Shown here: positions 12,831-26,036 of the stretch, in pieces
Numbering within the stretch: position 1 is the first letter of the stretch
How the letters are laid out: each line of letters begins with the position of its first letter
Origin: Siphonodentalium dalli
Taxonomy: Eukaryota; Mollusca; Scaphopoda; Gadilida; Siphonodentaliidae
DNA: 64,000 nt
Reading direction: 5' to 3'
Assembly: GCA_032622095.1 (NCBI GenBank)
Contig: CP136061.1
Span: 254,213,582-254,277,581 of the forward strand
Made by a program: the position numbers and the translations under genes
Notes under the pieces: generated by a model
Databases searched by the model: none
What the model was told of the DNA's origin: nothing
The model's input: the letters and a program-made list of their open reading frames with translations, nothing else

Positions 12831-13360
12831 AACAAACACCAGGAACTGTAACGTTTTGTGCTTTGGTTTACGTAACGATGGATAAACGTATGACCAATAA
12901 CATGCTTGAATAGATCGGTGATGTAATTTCCTAAGCGGAATTAGTGTCATTGAGAATGAATTATATGCGTGTTTGATAGGTGACCAAATTCATACTTTTG
13001 TACGTGTTGCAATATATGTTGGCAGAATAACGTCGATTCGGTGTGGCTATAACTGACAGGTAACCATGACTATGTTAAATTAAGATGGCATATTCTGTAA
13101 CATTGTTATGATGCCCCCCATCTTGTCTCATTGCATTCACCTGCGCCATAATGATTGTATGATACATTGGGAGCCTGGGAGGTTATACATTTCCCCAACC
13201 TGACAGTAAAATTGTTGTTTACTGTGCATCTTTTACAATGTAAACATAACACCCATGTACCGACGACTTTATCACAGTGACGTTGGATTGACGCGTTTGG
13301 GATATATGATTCTTGTAAAGGTAAAAATGCATTCGCTTTTTTACTCCTGTCAAAGATTAA

Positions 13361-13834
13361 AGGTACTCAATCCGTAAAGAGGGTCCCCATCTCAACAGAT
13401 TCCAACAACAACAATCCGATCAGAGGGTCCTATATTACTATTTCTTTGGGGGTAAAACATGTTTGATTCGAGTCGAGGAACCCATCAAACAAAGCTCAGA
13501 GTTATTAGATATTGATTTTTGAAATTTGTTAATTTCTCGAGATGAGTACTAATAATTGCCGTCAATTTTGAAACCTGCTCGAGATGATTACACCAAAACT
13601 CTATTCAAACAGACAAGGGTGGATAACTCTAAAATCAAGTGGTAATAATCACGCAATTTTGACTTCGTACTGGGCCAGAAAGAATTCCCGATAACGAAAA
13701 ATAATAGATTTCTAAAATCGATATCTAACAAATCTGAGCTTTGATGGGTGACTTCCTCGACTCGAATCAAATATTTTTGACCCCCGAAGCCATTGAAATA
13801 GTAATTGAGATGAGTTTTATCGGATTGAGTACCT
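13361..13834. mobile_element. TTAA-flanked inverted-repeat element (left arm)
   Basis: The ends are AGGTACTCAATCCG and CGGATTGAGTACCT, each bordered by TTAA. A diverged copy with TTAA borders is 51220-51634. TTAA duplication suggests mobilisation by a piggyBac-type transposase, although the terminal bases are not CCC. The mirror copy is 15890-16363. Confidence 0.65.
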
Positions 13835-13986
13835 TTAAACTATACACAGACGGTGCGTTCTGTAATCTTACTTAAGCCATATGAAATGTGAAATCTCAAT
13901 TAAAAAATAATTGCCAAATGTCTGCAAACATGGCTGGCACCTCCCCCATCGAACGTGCGTATATAAACTGAATCTTTTGTTTCCAG

Positions 13987-14140
13987 GAAGCATTTTCACA
14001 GTATTATATGCTAAGAGTGCATGTTACTATGGAATCGCCACCCGCCAAAAAAATCAAAACAAAGAGTGGGCACGCCAGAAAGTGTGGGTTCGGGAGCCAT
14101 CACGGATACACCAGTGTGCGATGACGTTCAGTTTTGCAAC
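13987..14140 (+). CDS. Upstream exon leading into the palindrome spacer (left arm)
   Basis: Bounded by 'tttgtttccag' and a consensus donor AAC|gtaagt. The frame that joins in phase 0 to the next exon (14583) can start at ATG 14021, with an in-frame TAA just upstream, and gives 40 codons ending CDDVQFCN. A second ATG at 14029 in another frame starts MESPPAKKIK but stops inside the exon. So this is either a first coding exon with 5' UTR or partly a relic. It is the probable 5' partner of the LWP exon in the spacer. Confidence 0.4.
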
Positions 14141-14582
14141 GTAAGTACTATTTTTCTATTTATTGGCGTATATTTAACAAAATAATTCTTGGTACTAAAA
14201 AAGTGCCAAATTGTTCTATTTTAGAAAATATCCCCCCCCCCCCCAGCCCACTGTACACCCCTTAATGCTAAAATTTTGCTTTGAAGCTGAGCCACGCCTA
14301 ACTATTTTATAACATGCATTAAAATGAAAATTTGACACTTTTTTCCTCATTATTACATTCTGGACATTGTGTTTAGCAACGTATATACTATTTTTCTATT
14401 TATTGGTATCTATTTAACAAAATAATTCTTGGAAAAGGTACTAAAACAGTGCCAAAATATTTCCCCCAGCCCACTGTACACCTTAACGCTAAAATTTGCT
14501 TTGCAGCTGTAAAACCACGCCTAACTATTTTATAATGTGCATTAAAATGAACATTTTGACACTTTTTTCTTCATTATTACAG

Positions 14583-14648
14583 GTCCGAAGAATTTTATGG
14601 CCTGTTGAGGCCATGGACACGGAAACGGAGACGCTGTCCATAGAAAAC
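14583..14648 (+). CDS. LWP-type exon inside the palindrome spacer
   Basis: A 'tcattattacag' acceptor is followed by 22 phase-0 codons and donor AAC|gtgagt. It begins VRRILWPVEAMDTETETLS. It is homologous in position, phase and the R-x-L-W-P start to exons 37125-37193 (IPRQLWPVRTRAERRRAEE) and 42073-42141. It is the only exon of this gene present once, because the arms end on either side of it. No W-S-P terminal exon follows within the spacer. Confidence 0.5.
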
Positions 14649-15116
14649 GTGAGTTTAAAAAAAAACAACTTTTCCCGCTTTATTTTGAAACTTTCAGTAT
14701 ATGTCAAGACGTATTTAGATTATAACCATATTTGGAAGTCATGTAGCGAAGTGCTTTAGGAAACACTCTAAGGATTTTCAAATGTCTGGATTTCATATAG
14801 ATTTAGTTATACAAAGTTTATACGCGCGCATGTAAAATTTTAAATTTTCCCGCCCTTTTCCCGTGTGATTTTGAAAAGTTCACATTATTTCAAAACGTAT
14901 TAAGATTATAACCATATTTGGAAGTCATGTAGCGACGTGCTTTAGAATTTTCAAATGTCTAGATGTCATATAGATTTAGTTATATAAAGTTTACGCGCGC
15001 ATGTAAATGTAAACAGATTTAAGACATCAAACGTAACTGGCTTATGAATGTGTTTACAATATTTTCATACGAAGTCTGAGTGATATTTAGACATGCATAT
15101 CTGTCGATATATACAG

Positions 15117-15191
15117 GAATGCTATGAAAATAGTTTGAAGGAAATTGGAAAACCTCTGAAAAACGAGGAACCTGTACCACAAAACGTGTAA
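15117..15191 (+). CDS. Weak candidate terminal exon at the spacer edge
   Basis: After 'gatatatacag' a phase-0 frame of 24 codons ends PVPQNV and TAA two bases before the right arm begins. It could complete the transcript from 14583-14648, but the acceptor lacks a pyrimidine tract and the peptide has no similarity to the W-S-P terminal exons. It may be chance. Confidence 0.2.
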   Translation, partial: ECYENSLKEIGKPLKNEEPVPQNV

Positions 15192-15583
15192 TCATAAAAT
15201 AGTTAGGCGTGGTTTTACAGCTGCAAAGCAAATTTTAGCGTTAAGGTGTACAGTGGGCTGGGGGAAATATTTTGGCACTGTTTTAGTACCTTTTCCAAGA
15301 ATTATTTTGTTAAATAGATACCAATAAATAGAAAAATAGTATATACGTTGCTAAACACAATGTCCAGAATGTAATAATGAGGAAAAAAGTGTCAAATTTT
15401 CATTTTAATGCATGTTATAAAATAGTTAGGCGTGGCTCAGCTTCAAAGCAAAATTTTAGCATTAAGGGGTGTACAGTGGGCTGGGGGGGGGGATATTTTC
15501 TAAAATAGAACAATTTGGCACTTTTTTAGTACCAAGAATTATTTTGTTAAATATACGCCAATAAATAGAAAAATAGTACTTAC

Positions 15584-15737
15584 GTTGCAAAACTGAACGT
15601 CATCGCACACTGGTGTATCCGTGATGGCTCCCGAACCCACACTTTCTGGCGTGCCCACTCTTTGTTTTGATTTTTTTGGCGGGTGGCGATTCCATAGTAA
15701 CATGCACTCTTAGCATATAATACTGTGAAAATGCTTC
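15584..15737 (-). CDS. Upstream exon copy, cut off from its next exon (right arm)
   Basis: Mirror of 13987-14140. Transcribed leftward it would run into the spacer from the wrong side, where no LWP exon exists on the minus strand. This copy therefore lacks its downstream exon unless an unknown one is used. Confidence 0.35.
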
Positions 15738-15889
15738 CTGGAAACAAAAGATTCAGTTTATATACGCACGTTCGATGGGGGAGGTGCCAGCCATGTTTGC
15801 AGACATTTGGCAATTATTTTTTAATTGAGATTTCACATTTCATATGGCTTAAGTAAGATTACAGAACGCACCGTCTGTGTATAGTTTAA

Positions 15890-16363
15890 AGGTACTCAAT
15901 CCGATAAAACTCATCTCAATTACTATTTCAATGGCTTCGGGGGTCAAAAATATTTGATTCGAGTCGAGGAAGTCACCCATCAAAGCTCAGATTTGTTAGA
16001 TATCGATTTTAGAAATCTATTATTTTTCGTTATCGGGAATTCTTTCTGGCCCAGTACGAAGTCAAAATTGCGTGATTATTACCACTTGATTTTAGAGTTA
16101 TCCACCCTTGTCTGTTTGAATAGAGTTTTGGTGTAATCATCTCGAGCAGGTTTCAAAATTGACGGCAATTATTAGTACTCATCTCGAGAAATTAACAAAT
16201 TTCAAAAATCAATATCTAATAACTCTGAGCTTTGTTTGATGGGTTCCTCGACTCGAATCAAACATGTTTTACCCCCAAAGAAATAGTAATATAGGACCCT
16301 CTGATCGGATTGTTGTTGTTGGAATCTGTTGAGATGGGGACCCTCTTTACGGATTGAGTACCT
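15890..16363. mobile_element. TTAA-flanked inverted-repeat element (right arm)
   Basis: Mirror of 13361-13834 with the same ends and TTAA borders. Confidence 0.65.
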
Positions 16364-18323
16364 TTAATCTTTGACAGGAGTAAAAAAGCGAATGCATTTT
16401 TACCTTTACAAGAATCATATATCCCAAACGCGTCAATCCAACGTCACTGTGATAAAGTCGTCGGTACATGGGTGTTATGTTTACATTGTAAAAGATGCAC
16501 AGTAAACAACAATTTTACTGTCAGGTTGGGGAAATGTATAACCTCCCAGGCTCCCAATGTATCATACAATCATTATCGCGCAGGTGAATGCAATGAGACA
16601 AGATGGGGGGCATCATAACAATGTTACAGAATATGCCATCTTAATTTAACATAGTCATGGTTACCTGTCAGTTATAGCCACACCGAATCGACGGTATTCT
16701 GCCAACATATATTGCAACACGTACAAAAGTATGAATTTGGTCACCTATCAAACACGCATATAATTCATTCTCAATGACACTAATTCCGCTTAGGAAATTA
16801 CATCACCGATCTATTCAAGCATGTTATTGGTCATACGTTTATCCATCGTTACGTAAACCAAAGCACAAAACGTTACAGTTCCTGGTGTTTGTTTTATATT
16901 ATGACTAGAAGGTGACCCGACTTCGTCCGGGCTATTCAAAAACCAAATTTCAAGTCGATAGCTCCACCCGTTTCCGAGATCTGGTCTGCGCATGAGCGAA
17001 GCTGGCGTCGCACGGGCTCGGCGACCCGATAAAATTCGTATCCGGAGCAAGATACATTCACATACCAAATTTCAAGTCGATAGCTCCACCCGTTTACGAG
17101 ATATATAGCACAATGTCATTTGCGGATACCTCGGCCGGTGATGAGTTAACGCGACATCGGCCGATTAAGAGTTGACGCGATCACGTCACGATCTGTTGAT
17201 GGCGTAATATATTTACGCAATGTTTTTCGATGAGCGAAGCATGGTCCTGCGTTCTTACCGATAATTAAGGTAGAAACTTTAAACGTACACATGCGTGTGA
17301 TACATCATTGGAAAGATGAAGCGCCACAGATTCTAACCGTGCAAATTATATGACTGGCAATTTATTATTCGCGCTATATCGAATCGATTTGTGAGCACCG
17401 AACTGAAATATATTAGCGCAAAACGGCGTAAAAACAGATTTGACCTCGGCACGTGAAAAGTTGAGCTCGGATCTGAAAATTAATAGGCCTATGCCACTTC
17501 CCGACAGAAAATACCCCCACATACCAAGTTTCATCGAAATCGGCTCGGTCGTTTTCGAGTCCATCGCGATCACACACACACACACACACACAGACACACA
17601 GATCTTCCAAAATATATAATAGACTAGAAGGTGACCCGACTTCGTCCGGGGTTTGACCTTGAATTGTCTATTTTGAAGGCCAAGGTCAAGTGGGGTCACG
17701 ATTTGACACGTCCAAAACACTGCCCGAACAAAAGTACCCGACAAAAGTACCCGTCGAAATCCATCCGTTTTTACCCGATTTGATTTCCACTCAAGTATAT
17801 AAACGCGCCTCATATACACACGCTCATTAATTATCAAGTTTCAACGTAAAGATAAATTACCATCGGTGCCCGAGATATCGCCAAGACGTCTGAAACAGTC
17901 AAATGCATCGGCCGGTTAAGCGTTAACGTGATCTAACGTTATGAACTCTAACGACGTCATAGAAGTTACGCATTGTTTTCATCCTGATGGAAGATAGTAC
18001 CACTTCTTCTTGATAATCGAGGCAGATAACTAAAACAGATACATACGCATTATATATCGTTGGAAAGAGGAAACACGAAAGATTCTCACAGTGTCATTAT
18101 TATGACTGGCATTTTATTATTCGCGCTGTTTCGAATCGATTTGTAAGCACCGAACTCAAATGAAAGTCCCGTAACACAGCGTAAAAACAGATTTGACCGC
18201 GGCACGTGAAAAGTCGACCTCGGATCTGAAAATTGATAGGCCCATGCCACCCCCCGGCCGAAAATACCCCCACATACCAAGTTTCATCGAAATCGGCTCG
18301 GTCGTTTTCGAGTCCATCGCGAT

Positions 18324-18354
<31 letters not shown>

Positions 18355-18964
18355 ACACACAGATCTTCCAAAATATATAATAGATGGTTACAGTTCCTGG
18401 TGTTTGTTTTATATTATGATGGTAAACATAAAGAGCGTTCTTCGTTGTGGCATTCCTTATACAGAACTAATAATGAGCGTTTATATCATTGGGGCGTCAT
18501 TAGATGGTACAATTGCGCTGTCTTTTGTAACACAATCAGGCTCTCGTTTAGGTAAAAAAAAAAAATCATCTTGATGATAGAGTGCTATTTACCCGATGCT
18601 CATGGTATTCATTAGGCGAACACAGCCGGTCTACATTTTAATATTCTTTCTGTTTATATGGAACAAATATGAATTTTTCGACACCGAGGGCATTTAATGC
18701 ATGAACGCGTCTCACACGCAGTGTATATATTCTGCTCCGTATATCTGCGCCACCCAGTCAATGTCATCACCTTATTACTAGGGCCATATATATTGTAACA
18801 TTGCGTCAATATGCGTTATATTCCCAGCGAAGCGAAAATGGCCGACTCATTGAGAATGGGCGTAATGGGCTCATACATAACATTCACCTGCAACCAGAAT
18901 AACTATGTTTATGATACGTTACCCTCAGCATATAGAATAATGTAAATCCGTTATAAATTTTTTT

Positions 18965-19078
18965 TTAATTTCCATTTTTCGGCTTCTTGGCCATTGGTGA
19001 ATTCTTCACGGGTGTTGACGTGGCCAGTGGACTCCACACCAAATCCAACATGAACTCCACTGTCCTTTCGTTGAGACC
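18965..19078 (-). CDS. Diverged terminal exon of the small gene family (right arm)
   Basis: Mirror of 10657-10770 with an identical encoded peptide. Confidence 0.45.
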   Translation of the reverse strand, partial: GLNERTVEFMLDLVWSPLATSTPVKNSPMAKKPKNGN

Positions 19079-22000
19079 CTGAAAATATAACAATAAGATA
19101 ACATTTAATTAGAATATACAATTTTAATAACGCAAGACATATTTTGACATAAAACAAGTCTCAATAAACTTCCAATATCTACAGTTAGAAATTTAGTGTC
19201 ATCTGATTGATTGCCTTTATTCTCAGTCATATTATAATGTGGTACATGACACATATACATAGTGCATATATAACAAACATATGTCCATTGTCCATTGTCC
19301 TCGCCATAGTACCGTTCTCAAGGGCCCAAGAGCGTGAAGTATACAGCCATTCTCAAGGAGCCACCCCACGCTCGTGAAGTATACAGCCATACTCAAGGAC
19401 CCCGCATGCCTGTGACGTATACATTCTCAAACACCCACACCCACGCGTGTATACATTCTCAAACACCCACGCATCGTTACGTCATATGGTGCGGGGCGTG
19501 GTACTTCCTTTGATCTCCTTTGATCTCGGCGCTGAAGTATAATAACAATAGAATAACAATAACCTATTGTCCCCACCATACCCCCATATATGCAGCAAAA
19601 TGGCCATACCTCCATTCAAAAATATCGGATCAAACCCATATTCGAACTCGATCTGTATTTTGAGCTGAGAAACTCGCATACCAAATATGGTTGTAATCAA
19701 ATACACCATTTTTGAGATATGGCAGCATGCATGAATTCTAAGTCGAACAAGGGCCATAACTCCGTATGGTCTGAGAAACTCATATACAAAATTTGATTCC
19801 GATCAGATAGAAAATGTTCGAGTTATCGCACCATGCGTAAAGTGCCTACGGACAGACGGACGGGCGGAAGAACGACGAATGGTTGATCCGGACGTCGGCA
19901 TTATGTGTTGGAGTTATCAAATCGGATAGTAAGGGGTTATTCTTACCCAAACTAATGAACTGATAAACATAGAGTAGTCAATAAAAAGCATGTCATTGGA
20001 TTTAGAAACCCATACAATAAGTCAGTCTCAAGAATCCCAGCACTGTTAATATTATCCTGCAACCCAAATGCAATTGAGGGAATTTCAAAACAAGGCATTT
20101 CCTCTAATGATGAATATTCAATTGGTCATTTATTGAAACACTGATTGAAATTGGCTCAAAGTTAAAGTGATAATTTAATGTATGTCTATCGGATAATATG
20201 TGTCTATCGAATGGGTTAATTTTAATCCCAAATCCATGCAAGTGAAAAGTGGATCGCCATCAACATGGACATAGAATAGGAGAATGATAAAATAAAAAAC
20301 ACCAGAAGACCATATGGATGTGTGTAGAGAATCATTTTAATGATATCATATGATGGAACTAAGGAATGTGTGGATTAATTATTTTCTAAGATATGACAAC
20401 AGTGTCTCTGTAAACAACTAATGCCATAAACCTGTTTCAACACAGAAAACAGAACTGGTATAAAGAGTCATCAATCAGAGTTTGACAGATGATAAACAAA
20501 TATGCAGCCACCAGTACTGTCAGGTGTCCATAGCTATAAACTGTCTCATTCCAATAACACAGTCCTGTGTCGTGTTCTCTTCAAATTTTACAGTGCATGG
20601 CAAACAGGTATGGATTTAAAGGGCCATAAGGCCCATAACTCTGTTAAACCATATCGGACCAAATCCATATTCGAACTTGATATACCAAATTTGGAGTCGA
20701 TCGGATGAAAATTGTTTGAGTCATCCTGGCTTGGTTGATTTCTATTTAAAAACAATATTTGAAAGGGTTAACTAAACAATACCAAAATCCATACAGATGA
20801 AGAACGTGCTAAGAAAGACCTAGGTAAGAAATATGAGGCAGATCAGAAGAAAATTGTTTGACTTAAATGCATCAGATAGCATTTGTGTGCAGGGTTAACT
20901 ATTTTCTAAATCGATCGACCAATCGATACCAAAAACTATATGAGTGAGCCATGTGCCATCATAAACCTGTATATAAAATATGAACACAATGAGTCAAAAA
21001 ATATATGAGTTATGGCATCGGATAGAACATGACCAGGTATGTATGGAAACTGTTAATCATTTCTAAACCGACCAACCGATCGGTACCAAAACTATACAGG
21101 TGATGTGTGTCATCATAAACATGCACATAAAATTGAACACGATCCGATAAAAAAAAATACTGGAGTAATCGAATCGGATATCAAGTGTCTACGGACAGAC
21201 ATACAGACAGATGGACGGACGATGGTTGATCCGGACGTCGGCATTATGTGTACCATACATGGTATGGGTACACATAAAAAGTGGCCGCAGAGACTCCAGA
21301 CAAGATGGCGTCCATCATGGCGGCCATTGTTTTTATATGCACCAGGTCTCTGATCGCCGTTATAGTAAAGTTGATATCACATGCGGTCTTGTTTTCAGCT
21401 TTCATTTCGTTAATATACAACCCTTTCAAATAGGCCAAAAATCCGATATGGCTGAACACACTGGGATCATAATATACATTCGTTGTAGGATATTTTTGTC
21501 CGATATCACGTTTTCGCAAATGCCGGTATAATCCGGTCAAAGCCGAATCGTCGCTAATAACGCGATGTATTGTTTCGAACTTTCGAATCAATGAATGTTA
21601 TTGCGATCATAACAGGACCAATGCATATATATGTGCAGGAGATCCTCTTATACCTGAGTTGAGGAATATTCATCCAAATCCAAGATGGCGGCCAAAATGG
21701 CCACCAGAAATAGAAAAATCGCCGAAAATTACTGATTTTAACATCAGTGGGCGTTATTGTCACGACAACTCCACACCTGATTACTATTCTGGGTTGGGAA
21801 CACTTAGGCGAAGAACTGTCACTGTACCATATCCAAATAAAAGTCCCCCAAATCCAAAATTGCGCCCACAATGGCGGACAGATTTTGAAAAATCACCGAA
21901 ATTCCCTCATATTCACATCATTGGGCATTATTGTGGAGACAACTCCATCCATGCGTACAGTTGAGTTGGAAATACTGAGGTGAAGTAATTACCTTACATC

Positions 22001-22624
22001 TCATGCAAAAAATGGTTTTCTAAATCGAAGATGGCAGCCAAAATGGCGACCGAAATTTGAAAACACGCCTACATTCCTTTACTTTCTTACGATGGGCGTT
22101 ATTGTTTCGCGATTTCTACCCACCATTGCATCTTGATATGGAATATTGATATGAAGTATTAATTTGAGTTTGGCAATTGATACATTTGATAAATTGAAAA
22201 GGTAATCGATATTTTCACATACTAATTTCAACTTTTTGTCATAATATCGATATGTATGGACGAAACCGTACATAAACCATCTATTAGTTCAAATTAACAC
22301 GTATCAAACCCCATAACATAGCTCATATCCTTCTGGAAAGACAAGAACCTACAACTAATATCGCGATGCTCCACTTAGCGCTGATAATGGCCGTAACCAT
22401 ATAGTTGCGCCGAATAATCATATTAGAACAATTACCTGATAACAGATTCTGATTTGCCACGTTACGTTCATAATTATCTGGGCCAGCTTCCATTTCTTTG
22501 TCTGATAAAACTAGGTCGCTCACACCGACAAAGTATTCAACACTTCCCAGGAGAAGGGTCCCTCTAATCATAACGTTTCAAAGAATTCATTTTCCGGTGT
22601 CTAGCTTATGATTTAAAATATTTG

Positions 22625-23180
22625 CTAAATATGGGATTTGTGCCTCATCTTGAACTAGAAAGGCATATGGTCGATCAGTATACACGCTTACAGAAGGTCA
22701 TCTCTATGTATTTGTCTCATGCCCCATGGGAATAACGAGGTGCACACCTGGCGAACCAGTTTTAGCTAGTCACTTCTCAATAGATGGTTCGTCAACTCAC
22801 AAACTTAGCGAACGTATTGGCATACGTCGACACCTTCGGCGGTGTTTCGAAGGTTTCTAGTTGTCTCATTCCCTTGGACAGATGCCTATCTGCTAAGAAG
22901 AAGGCCACAATGTACCTACTACCCACACTTCTTGACCATGATCCTAAGCAAACTGTGTGAGGTCCTGCAGTCGTCTTGTCGAATAGCTCCCAACAGAGAA
23001 GAACAATACTCGCGGTGCTAGTTTGTGGACATACACAATGGTAGTGGGAATGAAATGGTCCACGGTATACACCACCGCTACACCTGGTGCATGTTTCGTA
23101 TATAGAATGTCATGCGTGTCGGTGTTTGTGGTATGGTAAGATTGTATATCCACATCCGTTTCGATGCCATTCTGATTCAA
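22625..23180 (+). pseudogene. Possible decayed coding region, family unknown (right arm)
   Basis: A frame containing AYGRSVYTLTEGHLYVFV runs from about 22660 to 22830. It appears to continue after a frame change as a 58-codon ATG frame at 22784-22960 that contains FGGVSKVSSCLIPLDRC and ends DHDPKQTV-stop. Beyond that stop the same frame is interrupted by further TAG and TGA codons, with a Cys/His-rich piece near 23100. This looks like a relic of a protein gene and not a live one. The origin (host, transposon or virus) is unknown. Confidence 0.3.
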
Positions 23181-23668
23181 CTTTTGCAGACGTATAATTT
23201 TGTCTGAATAATACTATGCTAGACTCCCCCAGAACAGTCGGATGGACTAAAGGATAATGTCTTTATAGAATGAAGATATGCGTTGTTATTATCCTCTCTC
23301 AGTGTTACATGTAGTGTCAGTATGTGGGCGGTATTATTCAAGAAAATGTCAGGAACTATAGTGCCTTTATTTCATTGTGTTTAAAGAACAATTTATAGTC
23401 TCGATGGCAATGGCTGTGGACGTTGGTGAACATGACCGTTAGCATCATATAGCTTTATAAATATAACTTTAGAATATATATAGTCAACCTCATATAAACA
23501 TCGCATATATAAGAGAATGCATTGACACAGAATAAGTATAGGTAATTTTGTCATGATTTAGTGAAGGCTTGTTGCCATTCAACGGAAAGTTGGATTCAAA
23601 AGGGGTTATGACTTCTTATAGCCTATGTATTTTAACACGTTTTAATGTTTGCTACTTCTTCATTTCAG

Positions 23669-23794
23669 TCATTGACGGATGAAACGATCGAGTGGCTCCT
23701 AGAGCCGTGGAGCCCGCGGGAACGGGAGAGGCGCGGACTCACTAGGAGCCCAGAAAGATCCAGTCCTCAAAAGAAGAGACAAAAGAAGGAATAA
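23669..23794 (+). CDS. Terminal exon of an unrecognised small gene family (right arm)
   Basis: Right-arm counterpart of 5941-6066. A polypyrimidine 'ttcatttcag' acceptor precedes a phase-0 exon of 42 codons. The W-x-L-E-P-W-S-P core matches the exon at 38271-38396 with few changes. The flanks 23480-24650 also match 38095-39055 plus 39840-40375, so a block longer than 1 kb was duplicated, not only the exon. The upstream intron carries one 'catatataagagaatgcatt' half-site where the other copy has a seven-unit array. Confidence 0.5.
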   Translation, partial: SLTDETIEWLLEPWSPRERERRGLTRSPERSSPQKKRQKKE

Positions 23795-24387
23795 ACAATT
23801 TAAATAATTAAAGGCTATGGATTTATATAGTTTTAGAGGATTGTGAAATTCCCCTATGGGTAATGTATTTAAGAGTGAGTAAATGTGACGTATAACATTG
23901 TGCAGTGCATTATTAGCTCTATACACGTTATATAGAAATAAAGAGCGTTATTAAATGATTGTTCACTAATTTAGAAAGAGCCTACATACTATATATTAAA
24001 ATTTTCCAGACTCGAGATGCTTTAATTATGACTTCGGCATATGATTTATATGGATTTAAAGAGCTTTATTAAATAATTTAAAGAGCGTTATTAAATGTTT
24101 GTTCAATAATTTAGAAAGAGCCTACACGTTATATATTAAAAGTTTCCAGGCTCCAGATGCAATAATTATGATTTCGGCATATACTTTATATGGCTTTAAA
24201 GAGCTTTATTAAATGATTTAAAGAGCGTTATTAAATGTTTCCAGGCTCGAGATGCATTAATTATGATTTTGGCATATGCTTTATATGGCTTTAAAGAGCG
24301 TTATTAAATGTTTTTTGTATGCAATGATGAACTGCACAATGTTATACGTTACATGTATTCAATTTTTAAATATAAAGTTATAAACTT

Positions 24388-24620
24388 ACCTGACAAGAGA
24401 TGAAGAATCCTTTCCTGAATTGAATTAATTATTGAAACGTACAACTCATAAAAATAAGTGAAAGTGCAGCGTTATGAAGATTGCAATGGTTATATAAGAT
24501 ATATCTTTATTCTAGAACATACTAGTGAACTTTCAAACGCCCACACTAATTTGATGTTATTCTGGAACATTTTTATTGTTCTGGAAATTTTTGTATTCTA
24601 CAACATTCTAGATTGTTTTA
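24388..24620 (-). promoter_or_regulatory. Candidate stress-type promoter (right-arm copy)
   Basis: Mirror of 5115-5347. The donor boundary is at 24390 and points left, toward the terminal exon at 23669-23794, which is on the opposite strand. The two would therefore be convergent. Confidence 0.4.
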
Positions 24621-25276
24621 ATTTGTCGGCTTTTTCATAACCTTTTAGAAAGACATTTTCTGAACCAGTTTGTGCAAATGATATGTGGGCCCGGAATAAT
24701 AAGGTTGAATGAATTACACATTAGAATGGTTATTACCTACAGGTATGCCGAATGTGTTTGAACGCTTAAACTCCCAGATAACTTCATTGTGAAAACAAAC
24801 ACACTTAGTGCTTCGCTGGTGTGTTTAGTGCACATCTGTGAAAAGGCATCGAGTAAACCTGCCATTATAGAATATTCCATGATGCTCTGTTAGAGAGAAA
24901 GAACGCCTCATGGAATGTGTTTACTAACAGGTACAGAGCAGTTAATAACTTTGTGAGACCAATAAGCTTTATTAGTTATTGAAAGGTATAAATGTTAAAG
25001 GGGCCGTATGTAATGCCATTGAAATTATGAAGGGATTTCGAGCCAGAAGATTTGAGAAATGAGTTTTACCGCTTAAATTCTGCGTGTTGAGAACAGGAAA
25101 TAGATAGATGCTATGATAGCATGAGAGCCAATGCCTCGCTGTACCATGTGTGTGAAATTAACATTTATTGGTTATTGGCGTTACAGGTATAAATTTTAAA
25201 GGGGCCATATACAGGTATGAATATTTTTACACGAATACATTATGGATTTACTAGAATGTTGTAGAAAACAAAAAAA

Positions 25277-25294
25277 TTCCAGAATATTCCAGAA
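25277..25294. promoter_or_regulatory. Heat-shock-element-like site (right-arm copy)
   Basis: Mirror of 4441-4458; reads TTCCAGAATATTCCAGAA on the plus strand. Confidence 0.55.
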
Positions 25295-25823
25295 GAAAAA
25301 TTGCGTGGGAAGCAGGGGGGAAAAAATTTCCAGGCACGTATGATGATTTTTATTTTTTCCGGCCTCGGACCACCCACCCACCCAATTTCTTCCGTTTCCG
25401 GTCTTTTTTTCCAGGCAATTTTGGACACCCACCCTTTTTTTTCCGTTTCAGGAAGTTTTTTCCGGTCAGTTTTGAACACCCACCCCCCTAAATTTGAGAA
25501 AATTATCAATTGAGCAACCAAATAGCTGATTATCCTGCATTATCATAATTTATTGCGCGATATTTGAATAGAACAGTGCATAATGAGATAACGATACTAT
25601 TTGAATTTATTATATAAGTGTCATTAATCAAGAAATGTGTCAACATAATCACATTTCAAGGGATATATAGACAGAGTGCCAAAGTTTTTATTAACATTCA
25701 TTTTCATAATATATAGTCACATGATCTAGTCACATAATCACATTTGAGTATTCTACATAATACATGGTACCGGTACAACAAATTTCAGATTATTTGATAT
25801 TTTGATATTTGCTATGTGATATA

Positions 25824-26036
25824 CAGTAATGCCCTAATTAATCGACTCCATAAACACAGCAGAATAATAGGTAATTTTTCAGGATTTAGTCGGAAATATG
25901 GCTTGTTGTCATTCATCGGAAAGCTCTCGGTGAGAGCTTTCCAATGAATGACAACAAGCCATATTTCCGACTAAATTGTGAAAAATTACTCATTATTCTG
26001 CTGTGGTTATGGAGTCGTTTAATTAGGGCATTACTG
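25824..26036. mobile_element. Palindromic TA-flanked MITE (right-arm copy)
   Basis: Mirror of the element at 3699-3911, with the same CAGTAATGCCC ends and TA flanks. Confidence 0.85.

Larger units (their letters stand above)
1..14533 (+). repeat. Left arm of a giant inverted repeat
   Basis: Every block of this arm reappears reverse-complemented in 15194-29730. Paired coordinates sum to 29731 near the outer end and 29727 near the centre. The changing sum is fully explained by five tracts of different length: poly-G at about 2863, poly-T at about 11170, TG runs at about 11375 and 12130, and poly-C at about 14232. Substitutions seen by eye include 299, 1349, 4459-4460, 9079 and 11965, about one per kb. 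Position 1 itself pairs with 29730, so the true outer end of the arm is not visible. Confidence 0.97.
14534..15193. other. Unique spacer at the palindrome centre
   Basis: This 660-bp stretch is not repeated in inverted form. The arms share sequence up to 'ctaactattttat' and then diverge. It holds one well-formed exon (14583-14648), a direct duplication of about 190 bp (around 14680-14830 and 14870-15010, both containing 'accatatttggaagtcatgt' and 'acgcgcgcatgtaaa'), and a weak candidate exon at its right edge. Intronic sequence just left of the boundary (14141-14530) is itself a diverged tandem duplication of about 235 bp, so the junction lies inside repeated intron sequence. Confidence 0.9.
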
